Program-made: the position numbers and the translations under genes
Part shown: positions 9,690-17,722 of the stretch, one piece after another
How the letters are laid out: the number at the start of each line of letters is the position of its first letter
How positions within the stretch are numbered: the first letter of the stretch is position 1
Notes under the pieces: model-generated
Database searches by the model: none
Seen by the model: the letters and a program-made list of their open reading frames with translations, nothing else
What the model was told of the DNA's origin: nothing
Assembly: GCF_014205765.1 (NCBI RefSeq)
Contig: NZ_JACIIZ010000005.1
Coordinates: 260,837 to 324,836 of the forward strand
Direction: 5' to 3'
Length of the DNA stretch: 64,000 bases
From: Nitrospirillum iridis
GTDB lineage: Bacteria > Pseudomonadota > Alphaproteobacteria > Azospirillales > Azospirillaceae

Positions 9690-9720
9690 TCCCCGCCCCG
9701 GTGGATCATCGGGGTGGGGA
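9690..9720 (+). terminator. Terminator-like GC hairpin after the lipase gene
   Basis: An 11-bp stem (9690-9700 with 9710-9720, one G-U pair) with a 9-base loop lies 16 bases after the lipase stop. No T-run follows, so termination strength is uncertain. It could serve both convergent genes. Confidence 0.45.
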
Positions 9721-9763
9721 CGCTCCTCCTCCATGGCGGTGAGGGCCCGCCGATACGGTCCCC

Positions 9764-10228
9764 CTATTGTCCCGACACCCCCTGTTGCCGGCAGAGGGCG
9801 GCCAGTTCCTCCTCCGCCGGGTCGGTCAGGGGCTGGCCATTGAACAGCACCTGATCCCCCTCCACCGTCAGCACGCCCAGATAGGCGTCGGCCCGGGGCC
9901 GGGCCACGCCGGCAACCTGGGGCAAGGTGCTGGCCAAGCGGGCCGTCAGGGGAATGTCGATCCGCTGCGGCACTTGCAGGCGGGGGCCCCCCTCCAGATC
10001 GGCCGGCACCACCGGATCGCCATTCACGTCGACCCCCGGTTGATAGGCCACGTCGGGCGCCGGCTCATGCCGCACGGCCCATTGGCACGCCGCTGGATCA
10101 ACCGCGATGGTGGGCCCCTTCCCAGCACTGGGCGGCGGGTTGGCCTTCTGCGCCGTGCCCTGGCCCCAGGCGGCATCCACCGCCGTCAGGACCAGCAGGC
10201 CGCTCATGAAAACAGCGATCCGCCGCAT
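9764..10228 (-). CDS. Small periplasmic protein of unknown function
   Basis: A 154-residue protein with a signal peptide (MRRIAVFMSGLLVLTAVDAAWGQ, cleavage near residue 23). The mature part has two cysteines, near CQWAV and close to the C-terminus (ALCRQQ), that could form a disulfide, and Pro/Val/Asp-rich segments. It carries the phrase VDVNGDPVVPADLEG and the ending LTVEGDQVLFNGQPL. I have the impression of similar short exported proteins in other Rhodospirillales but cannot name a family. It is transcribed towards the lipase gene and divergently from the NCS2 permease; the 82-base spacer must hold both promoters. Confidence 0.7.
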   Translation of the reverse strand: MRRIAVFMSGLLVLTAVDAAWGQGTAQKANPPPSAGKGPTIAVDPAACQWAVRHEPAPDVAYQPGVDVNGDPVVPADLEGGPRLQVPQRIDIPLTARLASTLPQVAGVARPRADAYLGVLTVEGDQVLFNGQPLTDPAEEELAALCRQQGVSGQ

Positions 10229-10310
10229 CTGGCTTTATCCTTGCGTGACTGGGGCGCCGCGCTGACCATGGGCGGCAGGGCACATGCAAGAATAACCCTG
10301 GGGGCTTCCA

Positions 10311-11603
10311 TTGCTTGATCGTTTTTTCGGGCTGACGCCGCACGGCACCACCGTCCGCACCGAGGTTTTGGCGGGCATCACCACCTTCCTGACCATGGCC
10401 TACATCATCTTCGTGAATCCCCAGGTGCTGGGCAAGGCGGGCATGGACCCGGGGGCGGTGTTCGTCGCCACCTGCACGGCATCCGCCCTAGGCTGCTTCA
10501 TCATGGGGCTCTACGCCAACTATCCCATAGCACTGGCCCCGGGCATGGGACTGAACGCCTACTTCGCCTATTCGGTGGTGGGCGGCATGGGCTATCCCTG
10601 GCAAGTGGCCCTGGGCGCCGTCTTCCTGTCGGGCGTGGGCTTCACCATCCTGAGCCTGCTGCCGGTGCGCGAGGCCATCGTCAACGCCATCCCGGCCGGC
10701 CTGAAGCATGCCATATCCGCCGGCATCGGCCTGTTCCTGGGCCTGATCGCCCTGCAGAACGCCGGCATCGTCGCGGCCCACCCGGCCACCATGGTGACGC
10801 TGGGCGCCCTGGGCAAGCCACCGGCCCTGCTGGCTTGCGCCGGCTTCCTGGCGCTGGTGGTGCTGGTGGCGCGGGGCGTCACCGGGGCGGTGGTCATCGC
10901 CATCATCGGCACGGCCCTGGCCGGCATGGCGCTGGGCGTCACGCCGCTGATCGGCAGCCCGGTCGCCCTGCCGCCCAATCCGGCACCCACCTTGTTGCAG
11001 ATGGATGTGGCCGGCGCCTTCAAAATGGGGCTGACCGCCATCATCTTCGCCTTCCTGTTCGTCGACCTGTTCGATACCGCCGGCACATTGGTGGGCGTAT
11101 CCCACCGCGCGGGGTTGCTGGACGCCCAGGGCCGCCTGCCCCGCCTGAAACGCGCCCTGCTGGCCGACAGCTTGGCCACCACCGCCGGCGCCGCCCTCGG
11201 CACCTCCACCGTCACCGCCTATATCGAGAGTGCGGCCGGCACCTTCGCCGGCGGGCGCACCGGCCTGACGGCGGTGGTGGTGGGACTGCTGTTCCTGGCC
11301 GCGCTGTTCCTGTCGCCCCTGGCAGCCGCCATTCCCGGCTATGCCACCGCCCCGGCCCTGTTCTACGTCGCCTGTCTGATGGTGCGGGGCCTGGCGGAGA
11401 TCAACTGGGACGACGTCACCGACTCGGTCCCGGCGGTGATCACGGCCCTGGCCATGCCCTTCACGTTTTCCATCGCCGACGGCATCGCCTTCGGCCTGAT
11501 CGCCCACTGCGCCATCAAACTGCTGACCGGAAAGGCCCGTGAGCTGGGACTGGCCCTGCCCATTCTGGCAGCACTTTTTATCCTGCGCTTCGCCCTGGCT
11601 TAA
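10311..11603 (+). CDS. NCS2 family nucleobase permease (AzgA/PbuG-like)
   Basis: A 430-residue inner-membrane transporter with about 12-14 hydrophobic segments. The N-terminus (TEVLAGITTFLTMAYIIFVNP) and the segment ALAPGMGLNAYFAY are hallmarks of the AzgA-like guanine/hypoxanthine/adenine:H+ symporters, as is FVDLFDTAGTLVGV near residue 250. The only start in good position is TTG at 10311; the upstream in-frame ATG (10284) reaches a stop after two codons. A G-rich site (GGGGG) lies about 8 bases before the TTG. An 8-bp dyad (11592-11613) spans the stop codon. The exact purine cannot be told from sequence. Confidence 0.88.
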   Translation: MLDRFFGLTPHGTTVRTEVLAGITTFLTMAYIIFVNPQVLGKAGMDPGAVFVATCTASALGCFIMGLYANYPIALAPGMGLNAYFAYSVVGGMGYPWQVALGAVFLSGVGFTILSLLPVREAIVNAIPAGLKHAISAGIGLFLGLIALQNAGIVAAHPATMVTLGALGKPPALLACAGFLALVVLVARGVTGAVVIAIIGTALAGMALGVTPLIGSPVALPPNPAPTLLQMDVAGAFKMGLTAIIFAFLFVDLFDTAGTLVGVSHRAGLLDAQGRLPRLKRALLADSLATTAGAALGTSTVTAYIESAAGTFAGGRTGLTAVVVGLLFLAALFLSPLAAAIPGYATAPALFYVACLMVRGLAEINWDDVTDSVPAVITALAMPFTFSIADGIAFGLIAHCAIKLLTGKARELGLALPILAALFILRFALA

Positions 11604-11782
11604 ACGCCAGGGCATTGCTCCGCCTTGGTAATCCAAGGAATTTCATCGAGCAAAATTTATGGTTGGGCACCGCTTTTGACCCGAAAGGCCGCCTTTAAGG
11701 CATCGTGCCTTCAAATTGGTCAAAAAATAGATGACGGAATGATTTCGGGTCCCTATACTCCGGCCTCGTAAACCCAAGGGCA

Positions 11783-11880
11783 TAAAAAAGACCGCGCTCG
11801 CGAAAGCGCGGCGCGGCCTTGAGTTTAGGGAGGAATCGCCACCAAGCGACTCAATGTTAGAGGGGGATGTACCCTCCAAC
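11783..11880 (-). ncRNA. Candidate structured small RNA with CCUCCC-type loop and intrinsic terminator
   Basis: Read on the minus strand, about 98 nt fold into three local elements. First, a 5' hairpin (arms 11856-11864 and 11872-11880, one mismatch). Second, a middle hairpin closed by the perfect 6-bp stem 11819-11824/11849-11854; its interior holds a CGC/GCG mini-stem and the single-stranded ATTCCTCCCTAA, which contains an anti-Shine-Dalgarno-like CCUCCC. Third, a 7-bp GC stem (11792-11798/11805-11811) followed by a T-rich tract (TCTTTTTT), a standard terminator. A plausible promoter sits just upstream. No convincing protein frame exists here. The layout resembles alphaproteobacterial regulatory RNAs with CCUCC loops, but I cannot assign a known family. 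Confidence 0.6.
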
Positions 11881-11886
11881 GCTTGG

Positions 11887-11916
11887 ATAATGCTACGCCG
11901 AGTTTTCGAAAGGCAA
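11887..11916 (-). promoter_or_regulatory. Candidate sigma-70 promoter of the small RNA
   Basis: Minus strand: -35 TTGCCT (11911-11916) and -10 CATTAT (11887-11892), spacer 18. This would start transcription near 11880, exactly at the first predicted hairpin. Confidence 0.4.
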
Positions 11917-12218
11917 GTCCTAACGAGGGGCTGGCCTTTCTTTTTGTGCTTTTTCTGTGCTTTTGCCCATAATTCGATCAAATGATCGCGTTGCAGGCAC
12001 AGTTGTGCACAATTTATAGGCTTGCGTTGCTCGGCGGCGGCCTGCGGAACCCCCGCAGTGCAACAGAATCAGGGGCGAATCACGCTTGGTTTATGCTGCG
12101 CCGCCGAAGGATCGCCTGCGCAGGGGTGATTGCCCGCCCCGGGTGTTAGAGCCAAGGGCATAGGACCTGGCCGGGGGGAACGGTACCGGTAGCGCTCCCA
12201 CCGCGCCGCGCCCGGGCA
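11917..12218. other. Gene-free spacer upstream of the small RNA
   Basis: No credible gene. The part 11930-12010 is AT-rich compared with its neighbours. The end near 12219 carries short GC palindromes (for example CCTGCGCAGG at about 12116-12125). No clear intrinsic terminator for the DUF2142 gene was found. Confidence 0.5.
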
Positions 12219-13748
12219 TCAGCCTGGATAATAGGCAGCTGCCAGCGCGCCCGGCAGCAGGGCCAGGGTCAGCACGGCCGCGGCCGTGGGCAACAGGGCG
12301 ACGCCCCCCTCCCCCCCGCCATCGGCGCTGGCGCCGGTGGCATTCCCCCCCGTTGCCGTCCCTGGCAGCGCCAGGATGAACAAGGGAAACAGCGGCAGGA
12401 AGTAGCGGCCCTGGGGGCCATCCACCGCCGGCCAGCCCACATTGGTCCAGGTCAGGTACTGGGCCAGGAAGATGCCCTCGACAGCGGCGCCGGCCGCGAC
12501 CGCCAGCAGCGCCACCTCCGCCCAGCGCACGTGGCCCCAGGCGGCACAGAGTGCGGCCCGCGCGCCAGAGGCGAGGCGCAGCCGCATGTCGGCCGCGGCG
12601 GCCACGGGCAGCACCAGGCTCCACGCCACATAGACGGCCTTGGGGAGGAACAGGTCCAGCCAACCCAACACACCGATGCTTTCGAAAAACAGGCCGGTGA
12701 AATGATGGGGAACGAGCAGGGTACGCACCACCAGGGTGACAATGCGCCAAGGGGCGGCCACCAGCACCCGGATCTGCGCCGCGGCGTCCGTGCCGTGGAA
12801 AACGGCGGGCCGGGGGCCAGGCCAGATCAGGCCGGCCTCATACGCCGGTCGCGGCACAGCCGTGGCCAGCCCCCTCTGCACCAACAGCACCCAGGCGACG
12901 GCCGGCACCAGCGCGAGCCCCGCCACCGCCAGACGGCGCAGCAGCATACGCCGCATGTGCGCCCACCCTGGAGACGCCCGCCACAGGGGAGGCACGGGCA
13001 GCAGCAGCATCCCCACCAGCGGCAGAAAGGGCGGCTTCACCATGATGACCACGGCCAGCAGCAAGGCCGCCAGACGATAGGACCGGCACGCCGTGGGATC
13101 GGACGCCCCCTCGGCCCGCGTGACCAGCGCCGCCGCCAGCGCCACCGCGGCGATGATCAGGCTATCCTGGTTGAAGGAAGCCGCCAGCGAGAGCGACATC
13201 GGCACGGCCAGCATGCAGAACAGCAGCAAGCGCCCCCGGCGGGCCAACACCAAAGCCGCGCCCCCCATGGCAAGGTAGACGGCGACGTTGACCAGGCGCC
13301 CGACCAGGATCGCGTCGAACGGGCCCGCGCCCAGCGCCCGCGCAATCGTCAGGCCCGCCCCCGCCGGGGCGTAGAGGGCGGGCATATAGGTGGCGATGGT
13401 GCCAAGGCCCACGAACCCGCGACCCTGGGTCCAGCCCAGGCCGCGCGCCCAGTCCAGCCGGCCCGCCGGCACCGGCTGGGTATGGGGCGGCATCAGGCTG
13501 GTGACAAGCATGGTGTCCAGATCGGCGTCGACGCCCGCCACGGTGGCGATGGTGCCGTCAGCCTGGGGCTGCGGTCCCCGCCGGCCCACGATCTGCCCGT
13601 GCAGCAAACTGTCCGCCCGGGCGACGTGCGCCGGCTCATCCGCCACCTGGCCCGGTGGAACATGGAAAGCGAAGACCAGGCAGGTGGGCAGCGCCACCGC
13701 CAGGAACAGCAGGGGCACCGTGAAGCGGCGTAACGCCTTAAACACCAT
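12219..13748 (-). CDS. DUF2142 polytopic membrane protein (probable GT-C-like glycosyltransferase)
   Basis: A 509-residue multi-pass inner-membrane protein. The ATG at 13748 overlaps the end of the preceding gene by 11 bases; the frame stays open further upstream only as an antisense-like, Arg/Trp-rich shadow of that gene. The conserved N-terminal loop after the first helix contains DEPAHVARADSLLHG, the acidic loop of DUF2142 proteins and analogous to the catalytic loop of GT-C enzymes. About ten hydrophobic helices follow, with a periplasmic stretch QYLTWTNVGWPAVDGPQGRYFLP near the C-terminus. Inference: it transfers a sugar from a polyprenyl-phosphate donor to an envelope acceptor. It is the third gene of a coupled module with GT2 and VTT proteins. 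Confidence 0.8.
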   Translation of the reverse strand: MVFKALRRFTVPLLFLAVALPTCLVFAFHVPPGQVADEPAHVARADSLLHGQIVGRRGPQPQADGTIATVAGVDADLDTMLVTSLMPPHTQPVPAGRLDWARGLGWTQGRGFVGLGTIATYMPALYAPAGAGLTIARALGAGPFDAILVGRLVNVAVYLAMGGAALVLARRGRLLLFCMLAVPMSLSLAASFNQDSLIIAAVALAAALVTRAEGASDPTACRSYRLAALLLAVVIMVKPPFLPLVGMLLLPVPPLWRASPGWAHMRRMLLRRLAVAGLALVPAVAWVLLVQRGLATAVPRPAYEAGLIWPGPRPAVFHGTDAAAQIRVLVAAPWRIVTLVVRTLLVPHHFTGLFFESIGVLGWLDLFLPKAVYVAWSLVLPVAAAADMRLRLASGARAALCAAWGHVRWAEVALLAVAAGAAVEGIFLAQYLTWTNVGWPAVDGPQGRYFLPLFPLFILALPGTATGGNATGASADGGGEGGVALLPTAAAVLTLALLPGALAAAYYPG

Positions 13749-14481
13749 GGGGAGAGTCCGGAAACGGGCGGCCAAGAAGACCGGCGCGGCGCGCCAGCTG
13801 GCCCAGACGCAGGGTGACGCCAAGGGTGGCGATGGCGCCCAAGACCAGCACCGCCAGACGCCAGGGCGTGCCGCCATCGCCCCAACCCTGCACCGCCGCT
13901 CCTGCGACCTGCCCCGCCACCACATAGCCCAGCAGGGCGGGTAACGAGGCGAGCGTGCCGATGACATAGGCGGGCAAGGTGACGGACGACAAACCCAGCG
14001 CGTAGCTGGTGACGGCGAAAGGCATGACCGGCGACAAGCGCAGCAGGCAGACCAGGCGCCAACCATCGCCCGCCACCAGCCCGTCCAAAGCCGCCAGCCG
14101 GGGCCGCCCCGGCAGCAGGCGCGCCACCCAGGGCCGGAACAACGACCGGCCAAGGGCGAAGGTCAACAGGGCACCAATCATCAGGCTGAGAGCCGCCAGC
14201 GGAAAACCCAGCGCCACGCCATAGGCGGCGCCGGCGGCAAGGCCGATCAGGGCGGCCGGCAGCACGCCGCTGGCGGCAACCAGCACCTGAAGCAACACCA
14301 TCGTCAGCCAGCCGGTAGCGCCAGCCGCCCGCACCCAGGCCGGCAGGGCCGCCAGCTGTCCGGGCAATCCGGCCAGCATCTCCGGCCGGCGGGCGAGCAT
14401 GGCCCCGAACACCGCCAACAGCGGCAGGAGTAGGGCCGCCCCCACCACCAGGCGCCGGCGCGCCGCCCCCGACACCGGCAT
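13738..14481 (-). CDS. VTT/TVP38-DedA family membrane protein
   Basis: A 247-residue inner-membrane protein with five or six hydrophobic segments. The central region has the TVP38/VTT (SNARE-associated) pattern: GxxxGxxYGxxLGF-like (GLAAGAAYGVALGFPLA), a long FxxGRSLFRPW-type turn, and RLSPVMPFAVTSYALGLS, where RxSPxxPF is typical of the family. VTT/DedA proteins are linked to lipid scrambling and undecaprenyl-phosphate recycling. Its start overlaps the GT2 stop by one base (TGATG), implying translational coupling. In this position many three-gene glycosylation modules have a GtrA-type flippase, so a role in moving the lipid carrier is an inference worth testing. Confidence 0.82.
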   Translation of the reverse strand: MPVSGAARRRLVVGAALLLPLLAVFGAMLARRPEMLAGLPGQLAALPAWVRAAGATGWLTMVLLQVLVAASGVLPAALIGLAAGAAYGVALGFPLAALSLMIGALLTFALGRSLFRPWVARLLPGRPRLAALDGLVAGDGWRLVCLLRLSPVMPFAVTSYALGLSSVTLPAYVIGTLASLPALLGYVVAGQVAGAAVQGWGDGGTPWRLAVLVLGAIATLGVTLRLGQLARRAGLLGRPFPDSPHGV

Positions 14482-15257
14482 CAGCCGGGTCCACCCGCCG
14501 ACAGGCGGCCGTGATCGGCTGGGGCGAACAAGGGGCTGGCCACCACGGCCATGCGATGCAGGCGGAACGCCAGCGCCGTGCGCAGAACGCCCAGACCATA
14601 GACGACGCTGCGCCGCAGGTTGATGCTGGAGGCCTCGGGGAAATATTTGGTGGGGCACGAAATCTCCCCGATCTTCAGTCCCTGGCCGATGGCCTGCACT
14701 AGCATCTGATTATCGAAGACGAAATCGTCGGAACAGCGGAGCAGCGGCAGGCGGGCCAGGGCGTCGCGGCTCCAGGCGCGGTAGCCGGTGTGGTATTCGG
14801 ACAACTTCTGGCCCACCAGCCAGTTTTCCACGCAGGTCAGGACGCGGTTGGCCACATATTTGTACAGCGGCATGCCACCGGCCAGGGCGCCCTTTCCCAG
14901 AATGCGCGACGCCAATACCACATCGTATTCGGTGGAGGCGATCATGGACGCCATGGCGGTCACCAGCTTGGGCGTATATTGGTAGTCGGGGTGCAGCATG
15001 ATGACGATGTCGGCCCCCCGCGCCAGGGCCGCCTGGTAGCAAGTCTTCTGGTTGCCGCCATAGCCGCGGTTGCGGTCATGCCTCAGGGTGTGGATGCCCA
15101 GTTCCCGGGCCAGACGGACGGTGGCGTCGGAACTCGCGTCATCCGTCAGAATGATATCGTCAACGATGTCCTTGGGGATCTCGTCATAGGTCTGCCGCAA
15201 GGTCTTTTCCGCATTGTAGGCGGGCAGGACGACGGCGACTTTCTTGTCATGCAGCAT
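14481..15257 (-). CDS. GT2 family glycosyltransferase (polyprenyl-phosphate sugar transferase type)
   Basis: A 258-residue cytoplasmic GT-A fold enzyme without membrane helices. It begins VAVVLPAYNAEKTL (residues 7-20), with the nucleotide-sugar Asp pair at 39-40 (ILTDDAS), RNRGYGGNQ at about 62-70, HPDYQY with the metal-binding Asp91, and an acceptor-side GYRAWSRDAL segment. This pattern fits DPM1-like enzymes that load a sugar from a nucleotide donor onto a polyprenyl phosphate. It is the first gene of the coupled GT2-VTT-DUF2142 module and would make the lipid-linked donor. The start ATG 15257 has no strong ribosome site. Confidence 0.88.
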   Translation of the reverse strand: MLHDKKVAVVLPAYNAEKTLRQTYDEIPKDIVDDIILTDDASSDATVRLARELGIHTLRHDRNRGYGGNQKTCYQAALARGADIVIMLHPDYQYTPKLVTAMASMIASTEYDVVLASRILGKGALAGGMPLYKYVANRVLTCVENWLVGQKLSEYHTGYRAWSRDALARLPLLRCSDDFVFDNQMLVQAIGQGLKIGEISCPTKYFPEASSINLRRSVVYGLGVLRTALAFRLHRMAVVASPLFAPADHGRLSAGGPG

Positions 15258-15311
15258 GGAGCGGCCAATGGACAGGGTGCGGGAATGATCGACGGCGCCC
15301 CAGCCGCCGTG

Positions 15312-15333
15312 TGACCGCTTACACGGGCGGTCA
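15312..15333. promoter_or_regulatory. Dyad between GT2 and LysR genes, possible LysR-type operator
   Basis: TGACCGC-N8-GCGGTCA is a 22-bp interrupted palindrome containing a T-N11-A spacing compatible with LysR-type sites. It lies 55 bases upstream of the GT2 start and 131 upstream of the LysR start. The assignment rests on symmetry and position only. Confidence 0.35.
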
Positions 15334-15463
15334 TTCCGAAACTGGCGCGCGCTAAACCACCGGTGGCCAGGACCGGACCAAAGGTCGCATCCTGGACGTC
15401 GTGTATGATTTTGATGTAAAATCTCAGCCTGCCTCAGCCATTCGCCATTGAGATTGATCGCCC

Positions 15464-16348
15464 ATGGACACCGCCGCCCCCTTCCGGCCGCTGGACCTGG
15501 ATGCCGTGCACGCCTTCGTGCTGGTGGCGACCCTGCGCAGCTTCACCCGCGCCGCCGAAGCGCTGGGCACCACGCAATCGGCCATCAGCCTGAAGCTGAA
15601 GCGGCTGGAGGACAGGCTGGGTCAGCGCCTGCTGGAACGGACGCCGCGCCAGGTGCGCCTATCATCACAGGGCGCCGCCTTCCTGGACCCCGCCCGCCGC
15701 CTGCTCGCCGCCCACGATCAGGCGCTGGCGGGGCTGGAGGCGGCGCCCCACCGCCTGGTCATCGGCATCAGCGACCATGTGGCGGGCCGCGACCTGCCGC
15801 AGCTGCTGGCCCGCCTGAGGGGTGGCGACCCGGGCCTGGTGACGGAGGTGCGGATCGCCGCCTCCCGCGACCTGGGCGGCATGCTGGAGCGGGGGGAACT
15901 GGACGCCGCCATCCTGCGGCTGGAGCCGCCCCCGGACGGCCGCGTCCCGCCGATCGAAGCGGGAGAGCCGCTGTTCATCGACCCCCTGGCCTGGTTCGCC
16001 GCCCCGGGGTGGGAGCCCCCGCCCGGCGGCCCGCTGCCCATCGCCACCCTGTCCGCCCCCTGCGGCGTCCGCGGCCATGCCGTGCGGGCGCTGGATGCCG
16101 CCGGCATCGCATGGACGGAGGTGTTCGTGGGCGGAGGGGTGACCGCCGTTGGGGCCGCCGTGCTGGCCGGCCTGGGCGTGGCGGCGTTGGCGCCGCGCGC
16201 GGCGCCCCTGGGCGCCCTCGACGTGGGCGAGCGACTGGGCTTGCCGGCGCTGCCCAGCGCCCCCGTCGTGCTGCGGTCAGCCGTCAATGACCGCCGATCC
16301 CGCGCCGCCCTGGCCACGCTGGTGGCCGCCTTTCGCGCGATGGGCTGA
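15464..16348 (+). CDS. LysR-family transcriptional regulator
   Basis: A 294-residue regulator with an N-terminal winged helix-turn-helix (residues about 12-70; FTRAAEALGTTQSAISLKLKRLEDRLGQRLLER) and a C-terminal periplasmic-binding-protein-like effector domain (about 95-290). The effector domain is Ala/Gly/Pro-rich and rather diverged. It lies divergently to the GT2 module, with a dyad in between, so it may regulate that module or itself. It is convergent with tag; a short dyad (16343-16349/16363-16369) sits in the 15-base gap. Confidence 0.9.
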   Translation: MDTAAPFRPLDLDAVHAFVLVATLRSFTRAAEALGTTQSAISLKLKRLEDRLGQRLLERTPRQVRLSSQGAAFLDPARRLLAAHDQALAGLEAAPHRLVIGISDHVAGRDLPQLLARLRGGDPGLVTEVRIAASRDLGGMLERGELDAAILRLEPPPDGRVPPIEAGEPLFIDPLAWFAAPGWEPPPGGPLPIATLSAPCGVRGHAVRALDAAGIAWTEVFVGGGVTAVGAAVLAGLGVAALAPRAAPLGALDVGERLGLPALPSAPVVLRSAVNDRRSRAALATLVAAFRAMG

Positions 16349-16363
16349 CCTCAGCCGCCGGCG

Positions 16364-16924
16364 TCAGCCATACACAAACCCATCGGCCACCGCCCTTCGC
16401 CAGGGCTGACCCAAGGCGGCCAAGGCATGGTCCACCGGGCAGTCCTCGGCATGGGCCAGCGGCAGATAACCGATGCTCATCAGGAACTCCCCCACGATTT
16501 CCCCGCCGGTGAAGCGGAAAGTGCGGCGAAACAGCTTCACCCACTCCGCCTTGGTCAGCGGATGATGGGCGGCGATCCACCCCGCGAAGCCGCCATGGCT
16601 GGCGCGCAATGCCTGGATGACCCGGGCGTTGTGGATCGCGGCCTGGATCTTCAGGCGGTTGCGCACGATGCCCGCATCCTGCATCAGGCGTTCCACATCC
16701 TCCTCGCCCAGGGCCGCCACCGCATCCACGTCGAAATCTCGAAAAGCGGCGTTGAAGGCCGCGCGCTTGCGCAGGACCACCAGCCAGGACAGACCGGCCT
16801 GATTGATTTCGAGCATCAGGCGTTCGAACAGCACCGCCTCGTCCGTCGTTGGAAAGCCGTGTTCCCGCTCATGATAAGGACCGTGGAACGGGTGGCCCGG
16901 GGCGACGGCGCAGTATCCCGACAT
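16364..16924 (-). CDS. tag: DNA-3-methyladenine glycosylase I
   Basis: A 186-residue base-excision repair enzyme that removes 3-methyladenine from alkylated DNA. Family features: an N-terminal Cys (Cys5) and His18 region, the helix FERLMLEINQAGLSWLVVLRKRAAFNAAF (usual form LxLExxQAGLSWxxILxKR), MQDAGIVRNRLKIQAAIHNA, and the C-terminal MSIGYLPLAHAEDCPVDH with the His/Cys pair of the zinc snap. Length matches the family. The ATG at 16924 gives MSGYCAVAPGHP. The gene stands alone, convergent to the LysR gene. Confidence 0.9.
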   Translation of the reverse strand: MSGYCAVAPGHPFHGPYHEREHGFPTTDEAVLFERLMLEINQAGLSWLVVLRKRAAFNAAFRDFDVDAVAALGEEDVERLMQDAGIVRNRLKIQAAIHNARVIQALRASHGGFAGWIAAHHPLTKAEWVKLFRRTFRFTGGEIVGEFLMSIGYLPLAHAEDCPVDHALAALGQPWRRAVADGFVYG

Positions 16925-17123
16925 GGCTGATGGTTCCTATGACGTGGGAAGGGGTAGGAGGATGGGGCGGACGGATGCTAGAAGGGGACGTGGTGGGAGG
17001 AAAGACCCGACGGGCTTGCCCAGACAAGTCCGTCACCGGGGGCAGATGGCCCCGCCGGTCAATGACCCGGTTCCGCCACCCAGGACCATACCCCGTCAGC
17101 CACCCGAGTCCGTACGCCTTCCC

Positions 17124-17450
17124 ATGACCCCGACCCTGTCCGCCGTCGCCCGGCGCCGCCTGCTGCGCAACGTCCTGGCCTTCCTCCTGACCCTCGTCGC
17201 CGTCTGCGTCGTGACGGGTCTGGTTTGGGGGACCCTGGCCGTGGTGCTGGCGCTGCGCCTGGTGTTCGGCGTCGGCGCGCTCTGCTCCGGCGCCTGGATG
17301 TTCATCCTGCTGGCGCGCCAGATGGCGCGCAACGGCCGACCGCCCCACCCCTTCTTCTACGGCGGCTACGCCATCATATTGGGCTGCCTGGGCGGCGTGA
17401 CCGTGTTGGGCGCCCTGATGCTGGCGCAAGTGGCCAACCTGGCCCCATAA
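17124..17450 (+). CDS. Small multi-pass membrane protein, unknown
   Basis: A 108-residue protein with three hydrophobic segments (about residues 14-36, 38-62 and 77-104) separated by an Arg-rich loop (ARQMARNGRPPHPF). It starts at ATG 17124, where hydrophobic coding begins; upstream codons in the same frame are Arg/Pro-rich and unlike a protein. No ribosome site is strong. The family is not recognised. It sits between divergent tag and the composite inverted repeat at 17528. Confidence 0.55.
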   Translation: MTPTLSAVARRRLLRNVLAFLLTLVAVCVVTGLVWGTLAVVLALRLVFGVGALCSGAWMFILLARQMARNGRPPHPFFYGGYAIILGCLGGVTVLGALMLAQVANLAP

Positions 17451-17527
17451 GCCCAACGCCGAATAGCGGCAAGTCGTCTCAACCGCACGACCTAAGCCGT
17501 CTGGCGTAATCAGGCCGGGTTTTTATG

Positions 17528-17577
17528 AATAATGTCCAACGGATCAGCCCGATTCCGGGGCTGGTCATGACATTATT
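17528..17577. repeat. Composite inverted repeat (two stacked 9-bp stems)
   Basis: The outer arms AATAATGTC (17528-17536) and GACATTATT (17569-17577) are perfect. Inside them, 17542-17550 pairs with 17558-17566 (one G-U), leaving a 7-base loop. The result is one long hairpin in the 272-base spacer between the small membrane gene and the YXWGXW gene. No T-run follows on either strand, so it is not a standard terminator. Confidence 0.6.
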
Positions 17578-17722
17578 TCGCCAACAATCCTTGGCTTCAT
17601 CAATTGCGATGGCTGAAGCCCTGGCGACTGGACGATTCTTCTGTGACGGGAACTTGCCGTCTTGTGCGTAACAACAGGGATCGTCGGCCAGGTCCGGCCC
17701 AGTTGAAGCAAGAGGTGATCCC

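Noticed and set aside
11643-11981. 112-codon minus-strand frame across the small RNA locus
   Set aside because: It runs through a strong terminator and structured DNA and has no family likeness; RNA is the better explanation.
13749-14153. N-terminal extension of the DUF2142 gene into the VTT gene
   Set aside because: The extra codons are Arg/Trp/Cys-rich and read antisense-frame sequence of the VTT gene; ATG 13748 with an 11-base overlap explains the order better.
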